Positions 1 to 9,270 of a stretch of DNA of 23,228 bases are shown here, piece after piece. Under the pieces are notes generated by a model. That model was not told the DNA's origin. It did not search any database and worked only from the letters and a program-made list of their open reading frames with translations. This DNA comes from Basidiobolus meristosporus CBS 931.73 (taxonomy: Eukaryota > Basidiobolomycota > Basidiobolomycetes > Basidiobolales > Basidiobolaceae). Position 1 is the first letter of the stretch; every line of letters begins with the position of its first letter. The stretch spans positions 1 to 23,228 of the forward strand of contig MCFE01000969.1 of assembly GCA_002104905.1 (NCBI GenBank), in the 5' to 3' direction. A program made the translations under genes and the position numbers.

Positions 1-18
1 TGGTGTACTTTGGCCTGT

Positions 19-822
19 TGTGGTAGGGTAAACATACCTCCCACAGACAAGTTTATTCAAATAGTCAATATGATATACTTATCCATATTTTATCTTATCA
101 GTATTATCCCATTCTTCTTTTGCCCATATTATCAGTATTATCCCAATATGATGTTTACCCTGATTAGTTATCAGCATTAGTTATCCCAGATGTTATTCAG
201 CTTTGTGATCATTATATGTATCTACATAAGGCAAGTAACCGCGTCAGTACTCATGACACATGACCTAGGTCTGTGTTACCATCCCTACCATTTCAATACC
301 ATATATGGTATTTCTATGTTGCACAAGTTTCAGACTACTGATTCCTGATTGGTTGAATGTGCTGTGCCTTTTAGAACCTTCCAGGACATTCTTGGTATAT
401 TTTTAGCTCATAGTGATGTCATCAAGAATTCTACTGATACCTAGAATCTTCTAGAACCTTGTCATTAGTAATCACTTGGCAATCAGGAAAAGTGTTTAAG
501 GGAAAGCAATCCCTCATCAATAAATCATCCCTTCTATCAGTAACACTTCTACCTTATTGATTAGCAGTTGATCACTGCACCTGCCTTCAACAGTACATGT
601 CAGACCTGCCTTCAAGGAGCTTTTCAGGGTAGTGCACAAGACACACAGAGGCCTTTGGAGACACTTGGAGCACCTAGGAAGCTAGAGAAGCAGGAGCTTT
701 TACCATAGTGACATATTGACAAAGACACCAGCAGTTTAGACACAGAGGTTATTGCACCCATCAGGCACCTCACACACCTTGAGTTGTGTAGCTTCTCCCA
801 GGAGTACCTCTACACCACCACA
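19..822 (+). repeat. Solo LTR, family alpha, copy 1 (long form)
   Basis: This looks like a complete LTR in plus orientation. It starts TGTGGTAGGG and ends CACCACCACA, so the termini are inverted. A TATA-like TTTAAG lies at 495-500 and a poly(A) signal AATAAA at 519-524. The reverse complement of the same LTR lies at 11789-12361, where it is bounded on both sides by element C coding DNA, and this fixes both ends. The flanks here are integrase C-terminal coding sequence of element A on the minus strand, so this LTR is an antisense insertion and not A's own LTR. No exact target duplication is seen (CCTGT on the left, CCGTG on the right). It is about 230 bp longer than copy 2. Confidence 0.8.
57..291. 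repeat. Extra segment in LTR alpha with 17-bp direct repeats
   Basis: This stretch is absent from the other alpha LTR, where about 4 nt replace it. It contains a 17-bp exact direct repeat at 95-111 and 129-145 and is AT-rich. Short TTCAA repeats lie at its borders (56-60 and 292-296), which fits either a small insertion here or a microhomology deletion in copy 2. No coding capacity is visible. Confidence 0.6.
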
Positions 823-1271
823 CCGTGGTCCTAACTAATTATGGTGCAAGGGCCAATCCTTTGGGGTGTAAATTGTGGGCAAAGCTTGAGGCCTTCAATG
901 GTATGGTTGTACCACACTTTATTGCCTGGTTTTCACTTTTGTCCTGTTAGTTTCTCATTTTTGGGTGGAGGGGGAAGGTGCTTGTCAGCATTTTTGGATA
1001 TGTTTATGTATAGTTGGGCAGTGCAGTGTATCAACCTTTCTACATAGTTGTTATGTGTTGTCAAGGGGACACCTTCCATTGTCAATCCAGTTTCTTCACA
1101 CCACTTGGGCCTTTGTCCATACAGTACTTTGCATGAGGAGAAACCTGTTGTTTTATTTGGTATTGTACGCATTGCTAGGAGTGTCAGTGGGAGCAGCTTG
1201 GCCCATGACTGGGGAAGTTTCCAGTGGAGCTTCTCCAGTATGCAGCAACACATCAGCCAGACCAGTGTGCT
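823..1271 (-). pseudogene. Element A: RNase H tail and integrase C-terminal stub
   Basis: The right-hand end (1271 to about 1195) encodes the segment that normally follows the RNase H DHS motif (LVWLM, then EKLHW). It is in frame with the RNase H at 2349 once LTR epsilon is removed. It is followed at once by the end of an integrase core and its C-terminal domain: LTLLAMRT, then TGFS and VLYGQRP, which match the conserved TGFSPFELLYGR-type block. After a stop near 933 come VWYNHT and a GPC-TI motif resembling the GPY/F domain. The HHCC finger and DDE core are absent, so an internal deletion joined RNase H to the integrase tail. The frame breaks at the stop near 933 and again near 840. Confidence 0.7.
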
Positions 1272-2348
1272 TTGGTAATGTATAAGTCCAAAGGGCAAAA
1301 TATGGCCAACACTTCTGAAGTGTGAATGTGTGTGGGGTGTTCACTGGGTGCAATAACCTCTGGCAAAAGCTTGCTAGGAATACTGGGTCTTTTGTCTAAT
1401 CTAATGTGAAGGGGGATAAAGCCTCAAGCTTGTCAAGGGAAAACTATTGAACTACAATTCCCAACTTTGTTGGTGTCTTAACAAAAGTTTATAATGGCTT
1501 TGACATCCTTTGAGATAACAATGTACTAAAGCTTCCAAAGTCAAAACAACTCTAAACTCCACCAACAGGGACTTGTTAAGAATGCAGCTTTGACCAATAG
1601 TTACAAAGACTGAAAAGTATCTTTGCCTGTACAAGAACAAACTTGGGAAAACAACCAGATATAATAAAATATACCTACTCTGGGTATTCCTCACAAGTAG
1701 TGCCTCCAAGGTCAGTTGGCTGTTAGCGCGCTTTCCTAGGAGTATTGTCAGGTCTGAGTCAGAAAGTAGTGGTAATAGGTAGCAGTGATCTCACTAATCA
1801 TCAAGTTGGAATAGTGGAAGAGGGATGATTTATTTTTGAGGGATAGCCTCCCTTATATACTTTTTGCTGCTCAAATTCCTGCTAGGAAATACTTTCCGGA
1901 AATTTCTAGAAGGTAGTAGACAGCCAATCATGCCATTGTGTACTGAAAATAGCACAAATTCTTGGTGGATTGTTCCATGAGATATAGTAGCACCTATCCA
2001 ATCAGATAGTGGTAACATGAAACCTCTGTGTCATGTTGTTTCCTTATATGGTAGTAGGATAGGACGGTTATGAAACCACAATGGTCACATAACATAGGCA
2101 CTGTTGGGGGTACTTGCCTTATATGGCAACTATCTTATCTTGGCATCCTGGCAAGGAATAGGAATAGCTTGTGCAATGGGTTAATAGTGACAAATAGTTT
2201 GCCAGGTTGCATAGTAATAATCACATAGACAGATGGAAAATATTGCAATTTGGGATGATACTAATATTGGGGGGGGTAGTACTTTTAGGGAAGTGAACAT
2301 ATGGGAATGAGCACATCTGCCTGTGGGTGTCACTGTGACCCCACCACA
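1272..2348 (-). repeat. Solo LTR, family epsilon (1,077 bp), with GTGCT target duplication
   Basis: This is a minus-oriented LTR. It starts TGTGGTGGGG at 2348 and ends ATTACCAA at 1272, so the usual CA end is changed by a base. A perfect 5-bp duplication GTGCT flanks it (1267-1271 and 2349-2353). A TATA box TATATAAGG (rc of 1851-1860) is followed by a poly(A) signal (rc of 1829-1834). The TATA-to-poly(A) region and the 3' end (GAGGTTATTGCACCCA) resemble LTR alpha, so the two are related families. Removing it brings the RNase H frame of element A back together. An internal stretch (1370-1695) is shared with the leader of element B and accounts for its unusual length. Confidence 0.8.
1370..1695 (-). 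repeat. Module L inside LTR epsilon
   Basis: The reverse complement of this stretch is colinear with the 5' leader of element B. Anchors are 1621-1627 with 6131-6137 (GGCAAAG), 1580-1602 with 6155-6177 (23 identical bases), 1522-1536 with the start near 6220, and 1370-1386 with 6371-6387. The distance between the outer anchors is 258 bp here and 257 bp in B. Weaker similarity extends outward to about 1695 and 6070. No reading frame is shared convincingly. Part of it contains GCGCG, rare in this CpG-poor window. Confidence 0.75.
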
Positions 2349-4054
2349 GTGCTGTGGTCCATTACTTTTGTGAATTGGTAACTATGAATGTATGTATGGA
2401 ATTGTTTAATTGAATAAACAACAGCTAGATATCTTATCTTGGTAACAGGGTAGTGACATTTGTGTTTGTTTATCAGACAGCTCACGTAACCAATTGGGTG
2501 GAATATTGCGGGTTGGTGGTATTGTCCCAGTATGGTACCTATACCGGTGAGACTTCCATCACTGTTAATAAAAAATCTTGCATCCCGGTTGGAAAAATGT
2601 AATACTGGTGGTGACGTCAGGGAATGTTTCAGCTGATCATATGCTCTCTTATGAGGCCTCAACCACACAAAGCACTGGCCTTTTTGCTTCAATTTGTACA
2701 GGGGGGCTGCTATTGTTGTAAAGTTTTTGACAAAGCAGCAATAGTGGCCAGCTGATCCCAGGAATCCTAACACTGCATTAGTATCTTTTGGTGCAGGTGT
2801 ATCTTGAACGGCTTTCAGGAGTAAAGTAGATGAGTATATTCCATCTGCCAAGATCTTGTGGACCAGAAACACCAATCTTGTGTACAGGAAATGGCACTTC
2901 TTGGGATGTAGTTTGAGTTGGTTCTCAAGGAGGGCTGTCAGGATAAGTTGCATGTTGTGTATATGTTCTTCTACATTAGGAGAGTATATTGTGATTTTGT
3001 CCAGATAAACAAGAGCACATTCCCATTGAATGTTTCCTAGCACCTTGTTGATCATCCTTTGGAATGTAGCAGGGGCATTGCACAAGCCAAAGGGTAGTTG
3101 GTTCCATTTGTATAATCCAATCAATGTTATAAAAGCAGTTCTTGGTTGATATTCTGGGGCTTCTTCTACTTGCCAATACCCAGAGATTAAGTTAAGAGAG
3201 CTAAAATATTGAGCTCCAATTAATCTGTCCAAGAGGTCATCTATTTGCAGTAGTGGATACACATCCTTCTGGGTGACAGCATTCAATTTTTGGTAGTCAA
3301 TGGAAAAGCGTTGCTTTCCAACTTTATTTGGGACTATCACTACAGGGAAGGCCCATGGAGACGGGCTCTCTGTAATGATGTTGTCATTAAATAAAGTTTC
3401 AATCATCTCTTTGATATAGTCTGTGTCAATTTTCAAATTCCTATAAGCTTTTTGCCTGATGGGGTATTTGTTGACAAGGTGGATTTGGTGATATACCCCA
3501 GGTATATGACCAATTACTTGATTCTTAGAGAATACTTGGGCAAGCAGGTGTATTCCTTGTAGGAACTTGTCTTGTAATGCAGGCAGTAGGCCTGGGTCCA
3601 TGTCTAGTTTGGGGAGTTCTTCTTTGGCTTCCTTGTTTGTAGGTGGTCATTGGTTGTTTCCATCAACTTCCTCTAGATTTAACAATGGCACTCCTGTAGG
3701 CAATGTCACCGTGTGTTGCCCATTGTTAACCATTAAGCACTTCAGACTTTGCGTTTCAAATTTTGGCAGTATCCATACTTTAAGGATCAAGATTCCTTCC
3801 AGTTGCTTGGATGCCTTTGCTGCAGTTATCATTCTTCTGCTTGTCAAATAAGCTATTGGTGTTTCCAATGAGATTACTGTCTCACTGGTGGGTGGTATTT
3901 TTATCACCTTTTTTGTGATGATTGCAGACTGCAATGGTTTCACCTCTTTGATTGTCACACTGTTGCTATGCGCCCTGCTCTCATTGGTGATATGAATCAG
4001 TGGGATACTCTTGGTATCCCACCTGAGTTCAGATGCACTGTAAAGTATATCCAT
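2349..4054 (-). pseudogene. pol: Element A: reverse transcriptase and RNase H
   Basis: This is the core of a Ty3/gypsy Pol, which copies the element RNA into cDNA in cytoplasmic particles. The right part (4054-3650) is the beta-rich spacer between PR and RT (IPPTSETV, then LPTGVPLL). One TGA at 3647-3649 separates it from the RT in the same frame; CGA to TGA would explain it. RT blocks are clear: PIRQKAYR, SPWAFPVVIV, FSIDYQKLNAVT, YPLLQIDD, LISGYWQVE, LPFGLCNAPATFQRMI and VYLDKITIYS. Two catalytic aspartates are lost: the first sits as SLNLISGYWQ (D to N) and YLDD is YLDK. The RNase H has NSDGSLTGIGTILGQ and HYPVTKIRYLAVVY, and stops after DHS, where LTR epsilon inserted. Confidence 0.9.
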
Positions 4055-4059
4055 CTTAT

Positions 4060-4603
4060 GTTAGATAAACTAACTCTCACCAATGAGTAAGTTGTAGGCT
4101 GCAACAGGTAGGACCACAACATCTTGGTATACAATCAAATTGCCTAGCTGGATGGGGCAATTAGGCACCACTCCAACTGTTGTGTCCAGTTGGTCATTTG
4201 CTAGTCATACCCAAATGTTGTTGTTGGGGACTATATCTAACTTTAGACATTTTGCTAATAATTCTGACATGATCAACATAGAGGATCCTGTGTCAATAAG
4301 GTCAAGAATCTCCTTATTCTCTATATGTACCTTTACATATGTACCTTTATTTGGTTTTTGTAGGACCATCTGGTTGACATGAAGAGTTGTTATCTCCTCC
4401 AATCCCTCTATCAGTTCCTTGACTAGAACTGGGGCTAGTCCCAGTAAATTGGTTATTGGGAAGGTTGCCTTGGCTTGCTCTAGTACCTTTATTATGGGGA
4501 ATAGGCCATGGGAAGATGTACTAATGTTCTTTGTTAGCTTCAACACTTGTTCCCAAGGCTCATTCAGCACCTCTTCACCTAATTGCGCATTCTTTCCTTT
4601 CAA
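4060..4603 (-). pseudogene. Element A: aspartic protease
   Basis: This retropepsin-type protease would cut the Gag-Pol polyprotein. The active-site motif LIDTGSSMLIM, encoded near 4300-4270, keeps the DTG triad. Further on, VVLPVAAYNLLIGES (rc near 4110-4060) looks like the flap and C-terminal hydrophobic-glycine strand. A stop near 4205 splits the domain, and another near 4070 separates it from the RT frame. The N-terminal 60 or so residues have no recognisable motif. It is the only pol domain in element A whose catalytic residues look intact. Confidence 0.75.
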
Positions 4604-5234
4604 TGGAACCTTTACTACAGGTTCCTTTGCCTCATCTCTAGAAGCATCATGTCAACACTTTTTCTTCCCTACTTTGACTGTTCTGACTGGAGGGCTTAAA
4701 TTGACTGAGTACCATTGGCCTCCTGGCAAGGGACTCTGTCTTTTGATGTCTTCTTCTCTTTTGTGTCTGGTACAGGTTCTTATCCATACCATTCTTTACA
4801 TTTGTGGGCTTGGTGGCCTACTTCTCCACATACACAACACAAGTACTGTTGTTGCAGTTGTTCCATCTGTTGGGTCAGCACTTGTACCTGGGATTTTCAA
4901 TCTACAACAGCTGCCCTGAGTTATAACCTTCTTTGGAGACTTCTTGGACATTGTTGATTGAGAGTTCTTGGGCCTTTTGTTGTAATTCCTCTAACTCATG
5001 GTATTTTGGGGAAGCAATTTTTCCTTTCTTACAAGGGATCCCTGTCCTTCAATCATTTGTATCACTATAAGGTAGCCCCCATAGCAAGATGATCCCTTGT
5101 ATTTGTTTGACCAACTCTAGCAACATTTTACATCCTTGTTGTTCTTTGGATGCCCTACATCTTATTTTGTTGTCTGAGCCCATGATCTAATACCTCATGA
5201 GCTGTTGTTTGGCAATTTTGTCCTTTGGGAGACA
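4604..5234 (-). pseudogene. gag: Element A: nucleocapsid part with CCHC zinc knuckle
   Basis: The minus strand near 4860-4800 encodes YLCCVCGEVGHQAHKCKEW, a perfect CX2CX4HX4C zinc knuckle that in this family binds element RNA. Frames on either side (for example SPKYHELEELQQKAQELS near 5020-4960) are coding-like but broken by several stops and frame changes. The link between capsid-like Gag (5235-5476) and protease therefore cannot be followed in one frame. Confidence 0.7.
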
Positions 5235-5476
5235 TCAAACTTGTTGGAGAAACAGTTCAGTGTAGGCTTCATAGCTCTCACTGCTTTTCTTCTGTGAGGA
5301 CAGTAGAAGGGCTTTGCAGTGGTATCCTTTGGCATTAAGAAAGCTTGTCTTGTAGGCTTCTTCTAGTGCATCCCAGCCATCTTCAACTGCATCTTCCAAC
5401 CCATAATGCCATTGCCATGCTGACCCTTCCAAATGTCTTGCAAACTCCCTTACTTTCTTATTGTTGTCCCATCCTG
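5235..5476 (-). pseudogene. gag: Element A: Gag capsid fragment
   Basis: The minus strand encodes WDNNKKVREFARHLEGSAW, a following W-D-ALEEAYKTSF block and YEAYTELFLQQ. This is the pattern of the retrotransposon Gag (capsid) family: an amphipathic helix, then LxGxAxxW, then W...L...F. About 80 residues remain. The N-terminus is cut exactly where LTR B begins at 5477. The open frame runs a few codons into the LTR, which is incidental. The other half of Gag is not found beyond the right end of element B. Confidence 0.75.
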
Positions 5477-6004
5477 TGTCATGATCACATGACAACCATG
5501 AACACCCAAGCCAAGTTTCAGCCTCCTAGATCAATTTCTAAGAGATTCCTTCTGGAACCTTCTACCACCTTCCAGAAAGTTCTTGACCATTCCAAACCAT
5601 TGTTACACAATGGAACATTCCATGGAAGCTTCCCATTGTATTTTTCATAATCCAGTACCGTATATGGAAATACCAGGTCACATGACTTAGTCACATGATC
5701 AAGTGAACCAATCCATTTCCCCATCCTGTCTTAGTGCCTTGCCTTCTATATTATTATCCTCAGCACTGCTGCTGTGCCTCACCCCACAACCCCATTAGTA
5801 TTAGCTAATATCACTTGGCATCAGTATAGCCAAAAAGTACATATACTCCTATCCCCCCTTAACTATTTCTCAGTCTGATGAACACAGGTCTTGAATAAAC
5901 AGCCTTGCCTTGGAAATCTGCCTTGCCTTTTTGATCCACACCTAGTCCTTTCCTGGTCCTGCCTTGCTTAGCTATACTCTCCTGCCTTGTGTCTATTTAT
6001 AGCA
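5477..6004 (+). repeat. Element B 5' LTR
   Basis: The LTR starts TGTCATGATCAC. By alignment to the 3' copy it ends at TATAGCA (ATAACA in the 3' LTR). An AT-rich TATA-type stretch (TATATTATTAT) lies near 5747-5757 and AATAAA at 5894-5899. U3 carries three TCACATGA/G-type motifs (near 5484, 5672 and 5690) and a CArG-like CCGTATATGG that is a perfect CCATATATGG in the 3' LTR. An imperfect hairpin CCATTGT/ACAATGG lies at about 5598-5614. Confidence 0.92.
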
Positions 6005-6410
6005 GTTTTATCTGACTCTCCTGACTTACCTGTGGATCCCTGCCTTCTGCGCAAAGTTTTAAGAAAACTTATAAAAGGAATACTGACCGCAAGTATCACC
6101 CATCATCTTTCCCTAGTCTTGTCCTATAAAGGCAAAGATACTTTATCTTTGTAAAACTATTGGTCAAAGCTGCATTCACTTTATTGCCCTGCTGGTGGAG
6201 TTTACAGTTGCTACAGTATTGGAAGCTTTAGTACAATACTCTATCAAAGAATGCCCAAGCCAGTACCTTCAGAAGTGATGCTAACTTATTTGAGTTGGGG
6301 CTTGTGGCTCAATAGTTGTATTCTTGACATACTAGTGGCTTTACAAACCCACAATCTAGTTTAGTATATTCCAGTATTCCTTGCAAGTTCATCTGCCTTC
6401 CTCTCCTACC
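6005..6410 (+). other. Element B leader with module L
   Basis: Untranslated stretch between the 5' LTR and the gag ATG. No clear tRNA primer-binding site (TGG...) sits directly after the LTR; a self-priming mechanism as in Tf1-like elements is possible but unproven. From about 6070 to 6387 it is colinear with the reverse complement of 1370-1695 inside LTR epsilon. Near 6300-6360 there is a tRNA-like patch (TGGCTCAATAGTTG, then TTTACAAACCCAC), but its spacing is too short for a standard tRNA. Confidence 0.7.
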
Positions 6411-7275
6411 ATGTCCAACCTAGAGCTGAACTTTGCCCAGCTCATGGCTGCCTTTACCCAACTGCAGCAAGACCATGCAGACCTCAGAAGCACTCTTGCT
6501 CAGTTCCAGAACCAAAGTGTCAAGCAAACTAGCCATGTCCCAGTCTACCAAGAACCCAAGTATACTCCTGCTACCAAGTTCATTGGCTCTCAGAATGAAT
6601 TCTATGGCTTCATCAACATGGTGAAGAACAATCTTGCACTCCAGCCCAACTGGTACCTCACTGACCAGGCCAAAGTTGGCTTCATCTCCAACCTGCTTAC
6701 TGGTAGAGCTCTCAAGTGGTTTTCCCCACTAGTGGAGACCAACTCTCCTCTACTCAGAGACTACCAAGCCTTTCTCACTGAAATGGAGCTAATATTTGGT
6801 AACCTCAACTAAGCCAGAACTGCTGCCAACAAGATCAGACCCTCAAACAAGGGAACAAACCAGCATCAGTATATGCCTCAGAGTTCCAACAACTCTCCAG
6901 TGACCTCAGCTCCTGGGGTCAAGCCACCTTGATTAGCCAACTCCAAGATGGCCTCAATGATGAAGTTTGTGATCTGTTACTCACACTCCCAGATGCTGAT
7001 ACATTGGTTGAAGCTATGCACTAAGTAATCCAGTGTGATAACAGACTATTCCAGAAGAAGCAAAAGAACCATCAAAGACACATTCCTGTTGCAGTTCCAG
7101 CCCCTCCTGCTCCCCAAGTCACTCCAGAAGATCCTATGCAGATTGATAGTGCCAATACAAGAAACTATCAAAGAGTGAAAAGTCCAGATGTCAACAAGCC
7201 AACCTCTGTCTATACTGTGGCCAACCAGGTCACTTTGCCAAGTCCTGCCCCAACAAGAAGTCCAGCTTCAAGATG
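6411..7275 (+). pseudogene. gag: Element B: Gag with CCHC zinc knuckle
   Basis: The ATG at 6411 (MSNLELNFAQL) is preferred because it starts the conserved N-terminal coiled-coil-like segment; the upstream open frame has no in-frame ATG. Capsid signatures follow: FIGSQNEFYGFI, DQAKVGFISNLLTGRALKWF and LRDYQAFLTEMELIFG, typical of fungal chromovirus Gag. TAA at 6810-6812 ends the frame. A frameshift near 6838 leads to the continuation SVYASEFQQLSSDLSSWGQA and LLLTLPDADTLVEAM. A second TAA lies near 7022 and a second frameshift near 7150. The zinc knuckle [14 protein letters not shown] is encoded at about 7207-7250. Gag would package element RNA; this copy is disrupted. Confidence 0.88.
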
Positions 7276-8782
7276 ATACAGTCCTCCAGTAACCAACCTG
7301 ATTCAGATCTGTTGGGAAACTCCAATGTCCAGTTGCACTGACAGGCTTACAACTGGACCCACCCATGAGAATCCAGCATATCCAAGAATCTTCCTTTGCC
7401 ACAAAATCTATCCAGTCCTTGAGAATGCCTGTCAAAATCCAGATCCCTGACTCCAGTCCTGTCCCAGTCCTAGCCCTGATTGACTCCAGTGCTTCATCCT
7501 GTTTCATTGACCAAGCATTTGTGCAGAAGCACTCTATTCCTGTTACCTTGAAATCCTGTCCAGTCCAAGTAGAAGTTACCAATGGAAGATCACTCTCCTC
7601 TGGTGCTGTTACCCATGAAACATGCTTACTGCAGTTGTCCAGTACTACTCACCAAGAAAGAATTGCATTCAGCATCATCAACTCACCATACTATCCTGTT
7701 GTGCTTGGAAGCTCATGGCTGAGCTACCACAATCCAAGTATTGATTGGGAATTTAAGATCCTGTCATTCACCAGATCCTACCAAGTCAACTCTATGAGAT
7801 CTCCAGACTGTGATAACTGTGAAAAGACTGTTGCCAACAGTTCAGCAGCCCAAGATACCTTGCCAGCTGAAGGAGCCACCTCAGCAATAATACCAGCCAA
7901 TTACCAAGAGTTTGCCCATGTCTTTGACAAGAAGAAAGTAGAACTCCTCCCTGACCATCAGCCTTGTGACTACCCTATCAACCTTGAAGATGGAAAAGTC
8001 CCTTCATTTGGCCCAATATATAACCTCTCCCAGCTGGAGTTGGAAGAACTCCATGGTTATATTCAAGTAAACCTCCAGAAGGGTTTTATTCAGCATTCCA
8101 AATCACCTGCTGGGGCCCCAATCCTCTTTGTCAAGAAGAAGGATGGCACCCTCAGAATGTGTGTGGACTACCGTGCTTTGAATAAGATCACAGTCAGGAG
8201 CCACTACCCCCGCCCCTGATCAACACACTGTTGGATCAGCTATTTGCTGCCCTAGTCTTCACCAAGATAGACTTGAGAGGAGCTTATAATCTTGTCAGAA
8301 TCAAGCCTGGTGATGAATGGAAAACTGCCTTTTGCACAAGATATGGTCACTTTGAGTACAAAGTAATGCCATTTGGCCTCACCAATGCCCCTGCTGTGTT
8401 TCAACACCTCATATATGACATATTCCATGAATACCTTGACCAGTTTGTGGTAATCTACCTTGATGATATTCTCATATACTCCAAGAGCCAAGATGAATAT
8501 GATGAACATGTCAAGAAAGTATTGAGAAAACTAGACTCTGCTGGTCTCTATGCCAAGCCAGAGAAGTGTGAATTTGACCAGAGAGAAGTGGAATTTCTTG
8601 GTTACCTCTTCAGCCCTGAGGGAACAAGAATGGACTCAAAGAAAGTTGACTCAGTCCAATCCTGGAAAACTCCAAGCTCAGTCAAGGAAGTACAATCCTT
8701 CCTGGGATTTGCCAACTTCTATTGCAGGTTTGTAGCCAACTACTCCAAGATAGTCACCCCTCTGACAAAGCTTACCCAGTAG
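7276..8782 (+). pseudogene. pol: Element B: protease and reverse transcriptase
   Basis: The protease has [13 protein letters not shown] near 7473-7510 where the family has DSGAS; GGT to AGT within a CCGG context would explain the lost glycine. PVVLGSSWL (near 7700) is the C-terminal protease motif. RT starts near 7960: [35 protein letters not shown] and [13 protein letters not shown] one-base loss near 8214 breaks the frame, which resumes as [22 protein letters not shown]. Both catalytic blocks are intact (KIDLRGAYN and [11 protein letters not shown]), as are [14 protein letters not shown] and the thumb-region [15 protein letters not shown] at 8780-8782 ends this segment. Confidence 0.92.
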
Positions 8783-9270
8783 AACACACCTTTTGCCTGG
8801 AATGAGGAGTAATCCACCTCATTCAACCAACTCAAGAAATCTTTCCTGTAGGCCCCCCTGCTTCCCCACCCTGACCTTGAGAAGCAATTCATAGTGGAGA
8901 CTGATGCTTCTGATTTTGCACTTGGTGCCATACTCTCCCAGTATGATGAAGACAATGTGTTGCACCCCATTGCATTCTACTCTTGGAAGTTTTCTCCTGC
9001 AGAGATCAACTATGATATCAATGATAAGGAGTTGCCTGCCATCATTGTAGCCTTTGAGCTATGGAGTCACTACCTGGATGGTGCAAAACACAAAATCAAA
9101 GTCTTCTGTGACCATAAGAACCTCAAGTACTTTGCAGCTTCCAAAGTACTAAACCAGAGACAACCCAGATGGTCACTCTTCCTGTCCAGCTTTGACTTTA
9201 CTATCACCTATAGACCTGGTGCAAAGCAAGGAAAGCCTGATGCCCTGTCCAGAAAAAAGGAATATGCCCT
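8783..9270 (+). pseudogene. pol: Element B: RNase H domain
   Basis: The domain continues in the RT frame through TAA near 8811 and TAG near 8848. It then reads VETDASDFALGAILSQ, YDINDKELPAIIVAFELW, VFCDHKNLKYF and RPGAKQGKPDALSRK. The catalytic acids are visible: D in TDAS, E in DKEL, D in CDHKN and D in KPDALSR. In the intact element this domain removes the RNA strand after minus-strand synthesis. The active-site residues look sound; only the upstream stops disable it. Confidence 0.9.

Larger units (their letters stand above)
823..5476 (-). mobile_element. Element A: decayed Ty3/gypsy retrotransposon, interrupted
   Basis: Read on the minus strand from right to left, the order is Gag (5476-5235), CCHC zinc knuckle (near 4800-4860), protease with DTGSS (near 4300), a beta-rich linker, RT, RNase H, then an INT C-terminal stub ending at about 840. 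This order is that of Ty3/gypsy (Metaviridae). Epsilon LTR (1272-2348) interrupts it at RNase H and alpha LTR (19-822) near the integrase end. Positions 1-18 may continue it. The Gag N-terminus is cut at 5476 by element B and is not found to the right of B. No LTR that clearly belongs to A is seen. The integrase zinc finger and most of the catalytic core are missing. Confidence 0.85.

Noticed and set aside
95-145. 17-bp direct repeats as a CRISPR array
   Set aside because: Only two units, AT-rich, inside an LTR of a eukaryotic retroelement.
19-822. Alpha LTR as the 3' LTR of element A
   Set aside because: Its TATA and poly(A) signals run in plus orientation, opposite to A, and a second copy interrupts element C.
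841-1285. Plus-strand open frames at 841-1285 as genes
   Set aside because: They are antisense to the integrase stub of element A, whose family motifs are clear on the minus strand.
4140-4957. Plus-strand frames at 4140-4957 as genes
   Set aside because: They are shadows of the protease and zinc-knuckle region of element A on the minus strand.
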